Shown: positions 13,222 to 23,000 of the stretch, piece by piece
Layout of the letters: each line of letters opens with the position of its first letter
How positions within the stretch are numbered: position 1 is the first letter of the stretch
NCBI GenBank assembly: GCA_963920705.1
Contig: OY987227.1
Coordinates: 14,301,602 to 14,365,601 of the forward strand
Length of the DNA: 64,000 nucleotides
Direction: 5' to 3'
DNA from: Odiellus spinosus
Lineage: Eukaryota > Arthropoda > Arachnida > Opiliones > Phalangiidae
Made by a program: the position numbers and the translations under genes
The notes under the pieces: generated by a model
Database searches by the model: none
What the model saw: the letters and a program-made list of their open reading frames with translations, nothing else
What the model was told of the DNA's origin: nothing

Positions 13222-13605
13222 TCACAGTATTTCTTTATAAACAACGTTTTTAGTGAAAATATTCTCTTTTTTCTTTAAAAGTGCCCCCTGATAATCGGCA
13301 TCTACAACTTTAATTTTAATATTTTTGTGAGATGTTACTCTTGAAAACGCGACATACAGTTGGCCATGGGCAAAAACCGGTTCTCGTAAATAAATGCCAA
13401 CTTTTTCAAGCATTTGACCCTGGGCTTTGTTTATCGTAATCGCGAACGCAACACGAACTGGGAATTGTCTTCTTTTCAAAATAAAAGGCATATTGGAATC
13501 GGACGGAGCTAGGTCGATCCTCGGAATAAAAACGATTTATCCCTTGGAAATACCCGTTAAAATTTCCGCCAAATTACCACCACAACTTAAATTTTAAAAC
13601 TTTAA
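13222..13605 (-). pseudogene. Remnant of Helitron Pif1-like helicase (C-terminal part)
   Basis: The frame from about 13,605 down to 13,222 reads GGNLAEILTGISKG, a stop codon, then [18 protein letters not shown] and an 89-residue open segment to a stop. The downstream part has the family signature [15 protein letters not shown] (motif V region) and [11 protein letters not shown] (motif VI region), the last two helicase motifs of RepHel proteins. Everything upstream, including Walker A and B and the Rep nuclease with its HUH motif, is absent. The in-frame TAA just before IVFIPRI shows decay, or a site where a sense codon was lost. It lies inside the Helitron and points the same way as its ends. 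It is non-functional; identification rests on these motifs. Confidence 0.85.
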
Positions 13606-14234
13606 TTTAAACTAACTAAATTACTAAAAATTGCAATGATCAATTTAACTATGAACCTCGAGGCTTCCCCTTCGATTACGGCCGTTTTTATAATTGTTTT
13701 AATTGTATCCAGGTTAAAGCAAACAATTTTCAAAATCCAACCATTTTCAACACAAAATTTTAAAAAGGCCCAAAAAAAAATACAAATGACCATTATCTCT
13801 CGTGTTTTCTTTCGATTCATTCTTTTTTGCTTTAAGCTAGGATTTGACGGTGCTGGGCAATAAAAACGAAACTTTGACCCGCTAATGTCTCTGTGAAACG
13901 CGGAGATATATGTAAAAGTTTATAAAAGTAAAAATCGATAAAAATCTAGTAGTAACATATGCACCGAAAGCCCAACTCCTGGCGCTTCATAGAGTTAACA
14001 TGGCGAGAGAAAGTCAGTTTTAACTCAACTTCAGTTAATTCTAATTATAACTTAAAAGAGATACGGAGCCAGATTTAATTTTTGTCCCGTAGACGGCGTG
14101 TTTCTCTAAAAGTAATAAAATTACCAAAGGCGGGGGGGCCCGAATGGGCTCAGGGAAAAATTTTGAAAAGCGCCAAGAAAACAACCCGAAAAGAAGACGA
14201 CGAAAAACGAACGGTCCGTCGCTTATTATATAGA

Positions 14235-15205
14235 TGCTGTTTAGCTGACTTCCCTGTTATTTTTGACATACAATTAAACCTATGATGGACTTGGGTGACA
14301 CTTTCTCATCCGACTGCTTACAATGAATTATTATATCGTAAGAGCGTAGGAGCTTGACATATCGTGTTATTTCTCCACTGAAGTTAATATAGACAAAGGC
14401 AGTTTCTTTAGCTACGGTCACACTAGCATTTCTTAATCGTTCGAAACTTTAAAATCAAACCGATGTTGAAATCGCCAGGAATCGTTTTAAGCGTCATGTG
14501 TTCACGCGTTATCTTTATAAATCGATTTATTGTAGCTTCATCTATCGGTTGTTGAAACCGAATCGGTATGAAACTGGTTCCCGAAGCGGTTTTGAGAAAT
14601 CAAATCAAATCGATTCGAGAAAAGACGGTTCCCTGTTCAGACGACCCTAGCGCATCGTTTTAAAACGGTTTAAATCGATTTCAAGGCCAAATGATAAACT
14701 AATAACATAATCCATGAAGTATAACAGTTCTTTTTCTAAAAAAAATCTATAATATTATTCTTAACCACGGAATAAAATTTAAATATTTATAAACACAAGT
14801 AAGAGTCCATTTCAGGGGAGATCTACCAATTTTTTGTCACGAGTTACCAGTCTAAGAGTTATTTTCAGGTATCAACGCTCACTCCACCTTTCTAACATAT
14901 ACTCGCGCGTAAACCGATCTAAGTTTAGACGCAGAGAAGAATATAAACCCATTTACGGATTTATTCTTCTTCCTCTTCTGTAGAAATCCTCTCACCTGAT
15001 AAGAAAAATCTGGTATAAAATCGAGACCTTCTTCACCTCTTCTGTCTTTTTTTGAGCATTCTTTTTTTTTAATTTTTACTGCGGGGTATAGAACGGGGTG
15101 TCTTTTAGTGTTTTCGCGCGCCAATGAACCGGAAGAAGTTAGAAGGGGGTGTCAGAAGAAGAAGAAAACGACGAAGAAGAAGAAGAAAAAAAATTTAAAC
15201 ACTCT
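14235..15205. other. Gene-free stretch with GAA repeats
   Basis: No coding segment was recognised. AT-rich DNA with several short ATCGATTT/AAATCGATT-type motifs occupies 14,430-14,690; it begins with GGTCACACTAGC and may be a decayed MITE, but I could not match its ends. A GAA/AAG purine run lies at about 15,158-15,190, just before the next transposon. Confidence 0.4.
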
Positions 15206-16186
15206 CTACACTGTAAAAAATGAAGGTATTTTTGGGGTCGTTTTAAACGCCTTAAAAGGTACTTTTAATGGAAAAACACCTTAAGGTATTTATTAGTACT
15301 ACCGATGGCGCTTAAACACACCCTAAGAATTTTTAAGGGTTCTTTTCAATACCATTAGGGTATTTTCGACTTCCGAAGGGTATTTAATGAGTAAAGAAGG
15401 TCTTTTTTAAAACCCCAAAAGGTATTATCGAACCAAGCTCGTGAAATTTTTTTCCTAAGCCTACTTTTGTCAAATTAGGCTTAACAATCGGAAACCCCGC
15501 GAAATGAAAACTACGCTGGAAATTTTATTCCAAAATCATTGTAAGTCTTATTATACATATTGTTGATATTAATGTTTTATTGGGATCTTAATTGGAGAAA
15601 AGTAAAATATCTAATGTCATTAATAGAAGGTAAACTAAAACAAGCGCCCCAAGGATTAAATTGTATTTTTTGTGGATTCAAATGTTAACGCTCGGGAGAC
15701 TAGAACCCAGCGAAATATCTCTAGCAACCTTGACGAGAGAATAACGCTTGGTGCCGCGTCACTTTTTGGCGGAGGTGATATCTATCTCTGAGTGAGTAAC
15801 AAACGAGTGGAAGCTTGTACCTAGCGCACAATAAGCGGTAAGCGCGTTAGAACGGGAAAACGGGCAGTCTCTTTCACCTCCTTCGTTTAAGTATTCTCTC
15901 TGTTTTCTTCGTAGTAGAGACGCGACCGAGCCATCAATTTAGGCGCAAGCTTAACTTGTTTTTAACTCTTTGAAATCGAAGGTTGCTGAAACGCAGATGG
16001 AAAGGTAGGCATATCTATTAATTTATATATGTTATAAATCTTCATGATTTTCCAAATTTCAAGTTTCGAACATATGCAATAATTCCTTCACGAGTATGTT
16101 AGCTGCTTAGCATAATCCTATCAAGCTTTAAGCCTTTGCTAGTTATTTCAACTTGAAGAAGGAGTGAAGGACTCTTATTTTTTCAG

Positions 16187-16288
16187 GAACAAACTGAATG
16201 TGATTCTGATATAACAGAAAAGGGAAAGTTTATTCTGCCGATCACTGTCCTAAAAGATAGAATAACATGGTATGGAGAAGGTTTTTAA
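16187..16288 (+). other. Exon-like open frame inside the CMC-like element
   Basis: After a good acceptor (TTTTTTCAG at 16,178-16,186) the frame starting GAACAAACTGAATG reads EQTECDSDITEKGKFILPIT and continues VLKDRITWYGEGF to a stop at 16,286-16,288. The composition (acidic start, then hydrophobic and basic residues) looks more protein-like than the surrounding frames. A possible upstream piece ATGGAAAG with a GTAGGC donor at about 15,997-16,008 does not keep an open frame when joined directly. I do not recognise a family. It may be a transposon exon, a captured host exon, or chance. Confidence 0.25.
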
Positions 16289-16359
16289 CAACCATTAGGT
16301 ACGGTTTAAACATGATTTAAGTGGATAAACAGGAATCCTGATATGACAACATAAGACAC

Positions 16360-16420
16360 ACCTCAGGGTCGTTCAGTAACTGTCCCACACTCTAACCAAC
16401 TGAGCTACCAAGGCCTACAC
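16360..16420 (-). pseudogene. tRNA-like relic (possible SINE head) inside the CMC-like element
   Basis: On the minus strand the sequence reads GCCTTGGTAGCTCAGTTGG, then TTAGAGTGTGGGACAGTTAC. This is a complete A-box (TAGCTCAGTTGG) with the D-arm and start of an anticodon arm. The T-arm position reads GACCCTGAGGTGTGTC rather than a clean GGTTCGANTCC B-box, and the acceptor stem does not close. It is therefore a decayed tRNA gene or the head of a tRNA-derived SINE. It lies inside the 3.36-kb transposon. Confidence 0.45.
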
Positions 16421-17074
16421 ATGAGACTATTAACGGCAGAACAGAAGTGTTGGTCTAATCCAACTACAGGGCAAGAACCGACCTGTGGTTCCGACACGTA
16501 AAAGCAAGGATCGAATGGAGGAGGCTTTTAACAACCGTTGTTGTATTATACAGAGCAGTGGAGTGAAGAATTTTTCTTTATCAGGCTTACCGCAAAGGGA
16601 GGATGGGGTAGAAAGTGTTGACTGAAAATCACCATGAAAAAAGAACGCCACTGGTTTGAAATTTTAACTGACACTGGCTGCCAGCGGTAGAAAATGCTTT
16701 GGCGAACAGAATTTTAGACAGAATATTTTGATTCACGTGACAATCGAACAATGATGAAGAAGATTAATTTAATTATGATAAAATCGATTAACACAGTTTA
16801 AACGCTTAATTCCATTTTAATAATTATAATTTAAATATAATCAAAAATAAATCTAATCGATGAAGCTAATCCTAATCTAAATTAAAATTAATCACAATTT
16901 TACCAATAAAAGTGATTAAATTTATTTAAAGCTTTATGACTGATTGAAATTTATTGATGATAGAATCAAATTAACTATGATTAGACCAATTATAATTAAA
17001 ATGGATTTTTCATGGATTATTAATACTAGATCAGAATTTAATAATTACTGGATTAATTTCTCTTATTAATAATT

Positions 17075-17470
17075 CGTATTAAATAATTAATAATTCGTAT
17101 TAAATAATTAATAATTCGTATTAAATAATTAATAATTCGTATTAAATAATTAATAATTCGTATTAAATAATTAATAATTCGTATTAAATAATTAATAATT
17201 CGTATTAAATAATTAATAATTCATAATTAGTAATATTTAATTCATAATTAGTAATATTTAATTCATAATTAGTAATATTTAATTCATAATTAGTAATATT
17301 TAATTCATAATTAGTAATATTTAATTCATAATTAGTAATATTTAATTCATAATTAGTAATATTTAATTCATAATTAGTAATATTTAATTCATAATTAGTA
17401 ATATTTAATTCATAATTAGTAATATTTAATTCATATTAGTAATATTTAATTCATATTTAGTAATAAATAA
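17075..17470. repeat. Two in-register 21-bp tandem arrays
   Basis: Seven copies of a 21-bp unit starting CGTATTAAATAATTAATAAT (starts at 17,075, 17,096 … 17,201) pass directly into about eleven copies of a second 21-bp unit starting CATAATTAGTAATATTTAAT (from 17,222). The switch keeps the 21-bp phase. Decayed copies continue to about 17,470. The array lies inside the CMC-like transposon. Confidence 0.9.
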
Positions 17471-18029
17471 TTCATAGTAATTTTATATAAATCATTATTC
17501 ACAATTAGTATTTAATGGTTTATTATTAGTAATTAAAGACTCATTTTTAGTATTTAATGACTCATTATTAGTATTTAAAAATAAGTTTGTTGTAAAAGGC
17601 CTTTTTGAAACCCATCTTTGTGGTAAATACTAAACCCATAAATTTGTGATTAAAACTAATGTATTCATATATTTGTGATAAAATTCCATTTCTCAAAATC
17701 CATAAAACCCATCTTTCTCAAAATGCATAAACGTCTTATAAAAAGCTTTCTTTTCCAAATTAATGAACTTCTTTTAAAAACCAAAATCATAAACTTGTTA
17801 TAAACCTCTTTTCAAACCCATAACTTTGTACTAAAATTAAAGTTAACAAACTTGTAACCTCGTGAAAAACCAATTTCTCAAAGTGCATCAACTCGTGTTA
17901 AAACCTCTTTTTCAAATGCATGAAACCATAATACAAATCTGGATTTATTTTGATTTTTAAATCATTGTGATGTATTTATTTTGTACAAATAAATCTTCCA
18001 GGTTTGCTACTATTTAAATAATGAAAGAA

Positions 18030-18500
18030 GTATCTTTTATTTTCCCGAAAAATACCTTATATGGTGCCAATTAGTACCTCTAATGGCCGAAAAGGTATTT
18101 CTTCACACCCCCAAAGCGAAATTTTGAAGTATGAAAAATACCTTATATGGTGCCAATTAGTACCTCTAATGGCCGAAAAGGTATTATTTCGTACCCCTAA
18201 AGTGAAGTTTTGAAGTCTGGATAAATACCTTATATGGTGCCAATTATTACCTCTAATGTCCGAAAAGGTATTATTTCGTACCCCTAAAGCGAAGTTTTGA
18301 AGTCTGGATAAATACCATATATGGTACCAATTAGTACCCCTAATGACCCAAAAGGTCTTTTTTCGAACCCCAATAGTATTTTTTTGAAGTCTGAATAAAT
18401 ACCATATATGGTGCTAAATAGTACCCCAAAGGTCTTCATTAATACCCTTAATAGAAGGTATTTTATAATACCCCTAAAGTAGGGTATTAATAAGTACCTA
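18030..18500. repeat. Subterminal ~84-88-bp repeats of the CMC-like element
   Basis: About five diverged units begin near 18,050, 18,134, 18,222, 18,310 and 18,398. Each contains AATACCTTATATGGTGCC (or ATACCATATATGG), then TAGTACC, CTAATGGCC and GAAGTTTTGAAGTCTG. Inverted versions of the same words occur at the left end (15,220-15,430). They are candidate transposase-binding sites; this role is inferred from CACTA-type elements. Confidence 0.8.
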
Positions 18501-18575
18501 AAAGGGTGCGCCTGGGGTGGCAAGCAGAAATACCTTTAAAGGTATTTATCCGACCCTTTATTTTTTACAGTGTAG

Positions 18576-19851
18576 CTTAAGCCGGTCAGGCTCAATGAGA
18601 ATCTGGCAAGGAGGAATGGGGGTGGAGGAAGAGAGAGAGAAGAAAATTTTCCCTCTGACTGAAAGAAGCAATTTCGAGCGCTCACTCGATAGAAGGAATG
18701 AAGGAAATCTCGACTTAATCTTGTTGAGCCGTCGCTTCCAAACAAACCTTAGCTTTTCCTACGTTACCTCCACTTACTAGAATTTAATAGAGTGAAAGGC
18801 GAGGATTTAGCGTCAAAAGAGCTCTTTTGTATTTTTCCACGTTTTTCCCATCAATGTCAACGAAGCCCGAACGAAAGTTTTGCTGTCGCTAATTTTCAAC
18901 ACTCCATTTTTCGATTAAATTGTAGAATAATGGACATTAAATTTATTCTAAGTTTAAGTGTTTTATCAATAATTGTAATTTGGTAACTTTATTTCCTCCT
19001 CAAGCGGTCTCTAACGAGAATTCGTAGCATAGAGAACTGTAGAAGAGCCCATTTGACGTACGCTAAGGAAGCTCGTAGGCCTAGCTCTCTTTTCTCGTTC
19101 TTCTGACACCCCTTCATTAAGCCGAGTTACGTGGACCGACCTCAGCACCCCCTTGCCTTCGATGATTGCCGGGCGATAGAGTCTCGAGTCGTATTTTTTC
19201 AAGATTAGATTTTACTAGGGTTTGAAGCTATATACGGCCAAAAGTTGGTTCCTTCTTGTAAAATATCGTTTCCCTCTCGACTCTATTCGTATTTGAGGTT
19301 TCAAAATTGCGAGATTTTGAGAAAATGAAACACCGGGCTTTTCAAGCGCTCATTGTTTTCTGGAAGGAACCTATAGGGAAGCTGGCCGTTTTCTGGGCCA
19401 AAAATTCTTTAAGTTGATTAGAAAAGCGTAGCGCGAATTTATTTTCACGGTTCACCCCCATCAGGCTATCCACTCTCGGACATTTTAATCCCTGGTTCTG
19501 AACTTCTGATTGTTATTCACCAAAGTTTTACGAAATCTTTGAAATTAAAGGGGCCCTTTCTGTATTTTTACCACCCACTATAAACGAATCTTGCGTAAAA
19601 AAATTCTAAATTAAAGAAGATTTGAAACAAATTGTTTATAGTTCAGAGAAATTTCACTCGCCCGACTTGAGGTGACTCGGAAGAGGCGAGGGTGTTTGCT
19701 GTTTCCAAGAATATTATAGTAAAATTCCACTTAAGGTATGTCCATCTCTCTAAGCCTAAAAACAAAGCTCTTTTTAGATGGGTATATAAGTTTCCATAGA
19801 CCACAATACTTTTTTACACCACAAATCGAAGCACCTTATTGCCCTTTGAAG
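18576..19851. other. Gene-free stretch
   Basis: There is no convincing exon, RNA gene or terminal repeat between the CMC-like element and the next MITE. The small frames on both strands are short, have no known motif, and lack splice-site or codon-bias support. Confidence 0.4.
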
Positions 19852-19999
19852 CGAGGAACTGACCACTCTCCCATAATCGGTATACACGCCTGTAAAGTTA
19901 TTACGTAACTGACTACGCATTTAGTTCTACCAAAGGCTGTAATCATTTCCGTAATCGCGTAATCGGCGTACAGACTTTAGGGAAGTGGTTTATCCCTCC
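19852..19999. mobile_element. hAT-type MITE, CGAGG-ended family, copy 1
   Basis: The 148-bp element starts CGAGGAACTGACCACTCTC and ends GGAAGTGGTTTATCCCTCC. It is flanked by a perfect 8-bp duplication, CTTTGAAG (19,844-19,851 and 20,000-20,007). The interior contains CCAAAGGCTGTAATCAT and a near-palindromic arrangement of TTACGTAA-like words. A diverged relative sits at 30,214. The 8-bp duplication points to an hAT-type transposase; there is no coding capacity. Confidence 0.8.
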
Positions 20000-20007
20000 C
20001 TTTGAAG

Positions 20008-23000
20008 CTTATTTCCTTAATGCGCGCGAAAGGCTTCACCCTAAATGAGTTCATTCATTCATTCAGAGATAGGCTTTCAGTTGACTTTGGGTATTTTCGA
20101 TCCTCTTGTAATTTCCTAACATATTTCTGTATTCATCTCGTTCTCTCAATTGACGAACTCTAATTAACCCATTGTTAGTCGCAGTCATTTAAAGGAATTA
20201 TAATATAAGAATTCGTTTTGGCAATATTTTAAATAGCTACCGCCTGTCCAAAGATTTATATTTCCTTCCTTTATTAAATTGATTTCGTTTCACCCTCACT
20301 TTAAAGGTATTTTATGATGAGCGACTCATTTTGCGCGAGTATTTCTCAAAAAATATTCCCTAGCTTAAAGTGACGTGTAATAAAAAATTTCTCGTCTCTT
20401 CAATGACGCGCGAAGACTCTAAACGAGTGGAAATAAGTGGTAAAAGAATTTGAATGAGAAACCATTGACTCCATCCCCATCTCCTCCTCAAATATATTTT
20501 GATGTTCCCCGAGATTGGAAGACGGGAGATATTACCGTTCGCGGTGAAGATTTAACCCTGATGGAAATTATAACCTATATATTTCAAAGAACCAAACTTT
20601 TGGGAATCCTTCCTATCGCGATATTGAGACTCATTTTTTAGATAAACACCCACGCATCGTTTTCCTGATAAATAAATGTTAATGACGGATAAAAGTTGGA
20701 AGAGATTAGAGAGAGCTTCGCTTCGTAACGCGCTGAAATTTCAAACTAACTGACTTTTTTACGAGTTTATTGCGTACCGCGAAGATTACCAATGACAAAA
20801 GTCGATGGTTTTTTTACCAATACCACTTAATTCATCTTCTTATCGCGAAAAGGTGAGAATGAGAGAGAAGTGTGTCCGCGGGGAAGACGCCAGAAGATGA
20901 AGATACAGGGAGAAAAAAATTGAGCTATGATAAAATAATTTTTTGGGGACGAAAATGAGAATAGCTGGATGGGCGCCCAGCGCTGTGACTTTTTCGGACT
21001 AGCCGCGAAGTTGGCCGTAACGTGTTAAAGGCTAAAAGAGAAACGGGAATGAGGATGAAGAGATGGAATAGAAGTTGAGCAGCGATGAGGGACGAGGGAC
21101 GAGTTAGACGAAACGGGGGGATAAAGTGAAGAACGCTTTCCGGTAGTCGTCGGAGCGTGGAAAGCCAATTTCTTTAGCACGCTTGGCTTCTTCCTTATTA
21201 AAAATGGAATTTGGGCAAAAGTTTTGGTGGTGTAGCCACCTATCCCAACTCTCTGTACTTCTATAGAAAAACTAGTAGTTCGTACTTTATGGCAGATCGC
21301 GAATATTCCCGTTAGAAGAGCTTGCACGAACACTCGGTTACGTTAACGCTTCATAGAGTTGGAAATAAAAATGGCCGAAGCGTATACGAGGAAAAGGACG
21401 AAACTGACGTCACACGAAACCCGAAACAGTCCTCTGCTGATCTTTTATGTTTTAAGATTATTATTGACCTTTAAGGGTCGTTATCTTAGGCTGTCGACAA
21501 ATAAATAAACCATCCGTTCTGAAAGATGTCTCGATTGCTATATAGCCCTCGGATAAAAGACGATATTATAGCATTACTCCTTGAACATATAACAATCTTT
21601 CTATGTCGAAAACAAGATCAGTTTGCCCGACTTTTTGGAGAGTCTGCTAAAGAAATATAGAAAAAAAAAGTATTTCTCTGCTCCACCCAGACTTTGCATT
21701 ACGTCAAACCAGAAAGTATTCTTCAACATCGGTTTTTTTATTAGCAGAGTGAAATATTTTATTTGTATTTAATTTTGAAATTAAAAGACATGATCATAAA
21801 TAAACTAAATGTTTTACTCTATAGATTCAAAGCTTAGCTATAATATATTTTTTACTATCTTTAACCAAATTAATAATTAATTAATTTATCTATTTTACTT
21901 CCTTGGGTGTTTTGCGTATGTCTACGTCATCAAAACGTAAATTCGAGAGAGGCAATAAAATAAACGTGGTTATGTTACGCGTTGAGGTGGTGGAGCTTTT
22001 AAAAATATATAGGATAGTAGATAAAATATACTTTCTATATTTATGAATTCCTGCGTTTGTGTATACGTATAATTTGGTACAGAAAACACGCAAACGATAC
22101 TCAATAAGCCTATCGCGTCGTATCATTGAAACACGTGTTCCGTAATGACGAGAACTCCGGTAGAAGTAGCGTCCTCTGAAAAACTACTCGTAAAAAAATC
22201 AAACGATCGATTGCGGGGATTCTTATAGTCGCTATCTTTTTAACCTTAGAGTTTTTGATGATAAGAGGAAGCCGAGTTGCGAGAAAACGAGTAGTTTTCG
22301 GCGGCCAGCCCGCGTTTCACCCTTAATTTTCAACGTGATCGATTCTCTCGTACTAACGAAATGAAAGCGATAACTACGGATACTCGAACGCTAGGCTTAA
22401 CGTCACTCGAACCGAGATGATGGTTAGAAGAGAGAAGCACTTCAATACCGGAACCGTTCGTCCTTCCTTAGTCTTTCTCCCTCCTTTGCCTCCTTTCTGA
22501 GGCGGAACTCACCCCCACCACTTCTCCTTTATCTTAGTTCCGGAAGACAGCCAATAGGGCGTCTGGAAATTGCCAAGCTTTCCCCCCTATACATTTCTAC
22601 TCACAACAGCCTCCTCTTTACTTTTTTGTTCTCGGCGTTTCTTTCGGAAGTCTCCGCTTCTTTTGTTTTTATTTCGGAAGTTTTTGCTTAGTTCCACATA
22701 TACTCTTCTTTTTTTATATCGAGGGCCGGGAATGGGTTTTTGGGCCTAAAAAGGTCTATTATATAATTTATCCTAGTTGGAAAGTACAGCCGGGTTTTAT
22801 CCTATTTTTGTTCAATTTTATATTCCCGCATTTAGCTTCCCGTATATTGTTTCTTCGAGATGGGATTGACTCTAAAGTCAGAATCAGATTAAAATTTCAA
22901 CAGCCAGGTTTAGTCTCATACCGCGTATCTTTTGTTTACACACGTAGCCATTGATACAAGAGTGAGCGATTACGTTATGAAATTTCCAACTTTAGGCATT

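Larger units (their letters stand above)
13004..14234 (-). mobile_element. Non-autonomous Helitron with both termini
   Basis: Read on the minus strand, the element starts TCTATATAATAAGCGACG after a host A (14,235 on the plus strand is T). It ends with a GC hairpin followed by TTCAG and CTAG, then a host T. That is the A^T insertion and the TC…CTRR ends expected of a Helitron. It carries only the C-terminal end of a Pif1-like helicase, so it is about 1.23 kb and cannot move by itself. There is no terminal inverted repeat and no target duplication, as usual for rolling-circle transposons. The exact 5' end is inferred from the TC…A context and from the matching orientation of the helicase remnant. 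Confidence 0.78.
15209..18572. mobile_element. CACTA/CMC-like DNA transposon, non-autonomous, 3.36 kb
   Basis: The left end CACTGTAAAAAATGAAGG at 15,209 is matched in inverse at the right end (CCTTTATTTTTTACAGTG, ending 18,572). Flanking bases are CTA on the left and TAG on the right, so a TA duplication fits, but the palindromic flank leaves this ambiguous. Both ends hold repeated subterminal motifs built on GGTATTT, GTACC and AATGG…AAAAGGTA, typical of CACTA-type elements, where they are transposase-binding candidates. The interior contains a tRNA-like relic, a short exon-like frame and a 21-bp tandem array, but no recognisable transposase. It is therefore a non-autonomous or gutted copy. 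The superfamily call rests on the CACTG end and the subterminal repeats; other TA-inserting families are possible. Confidence 0.7.

Noticed and set aside
14410-14690. MITE-like block starting GGTCACACTAGC with many ATCGATTT words
   Set aside because: The right side (GTTCAGACGACCCTAGCGC) does not pair with the left end, and no target duplication is visible.
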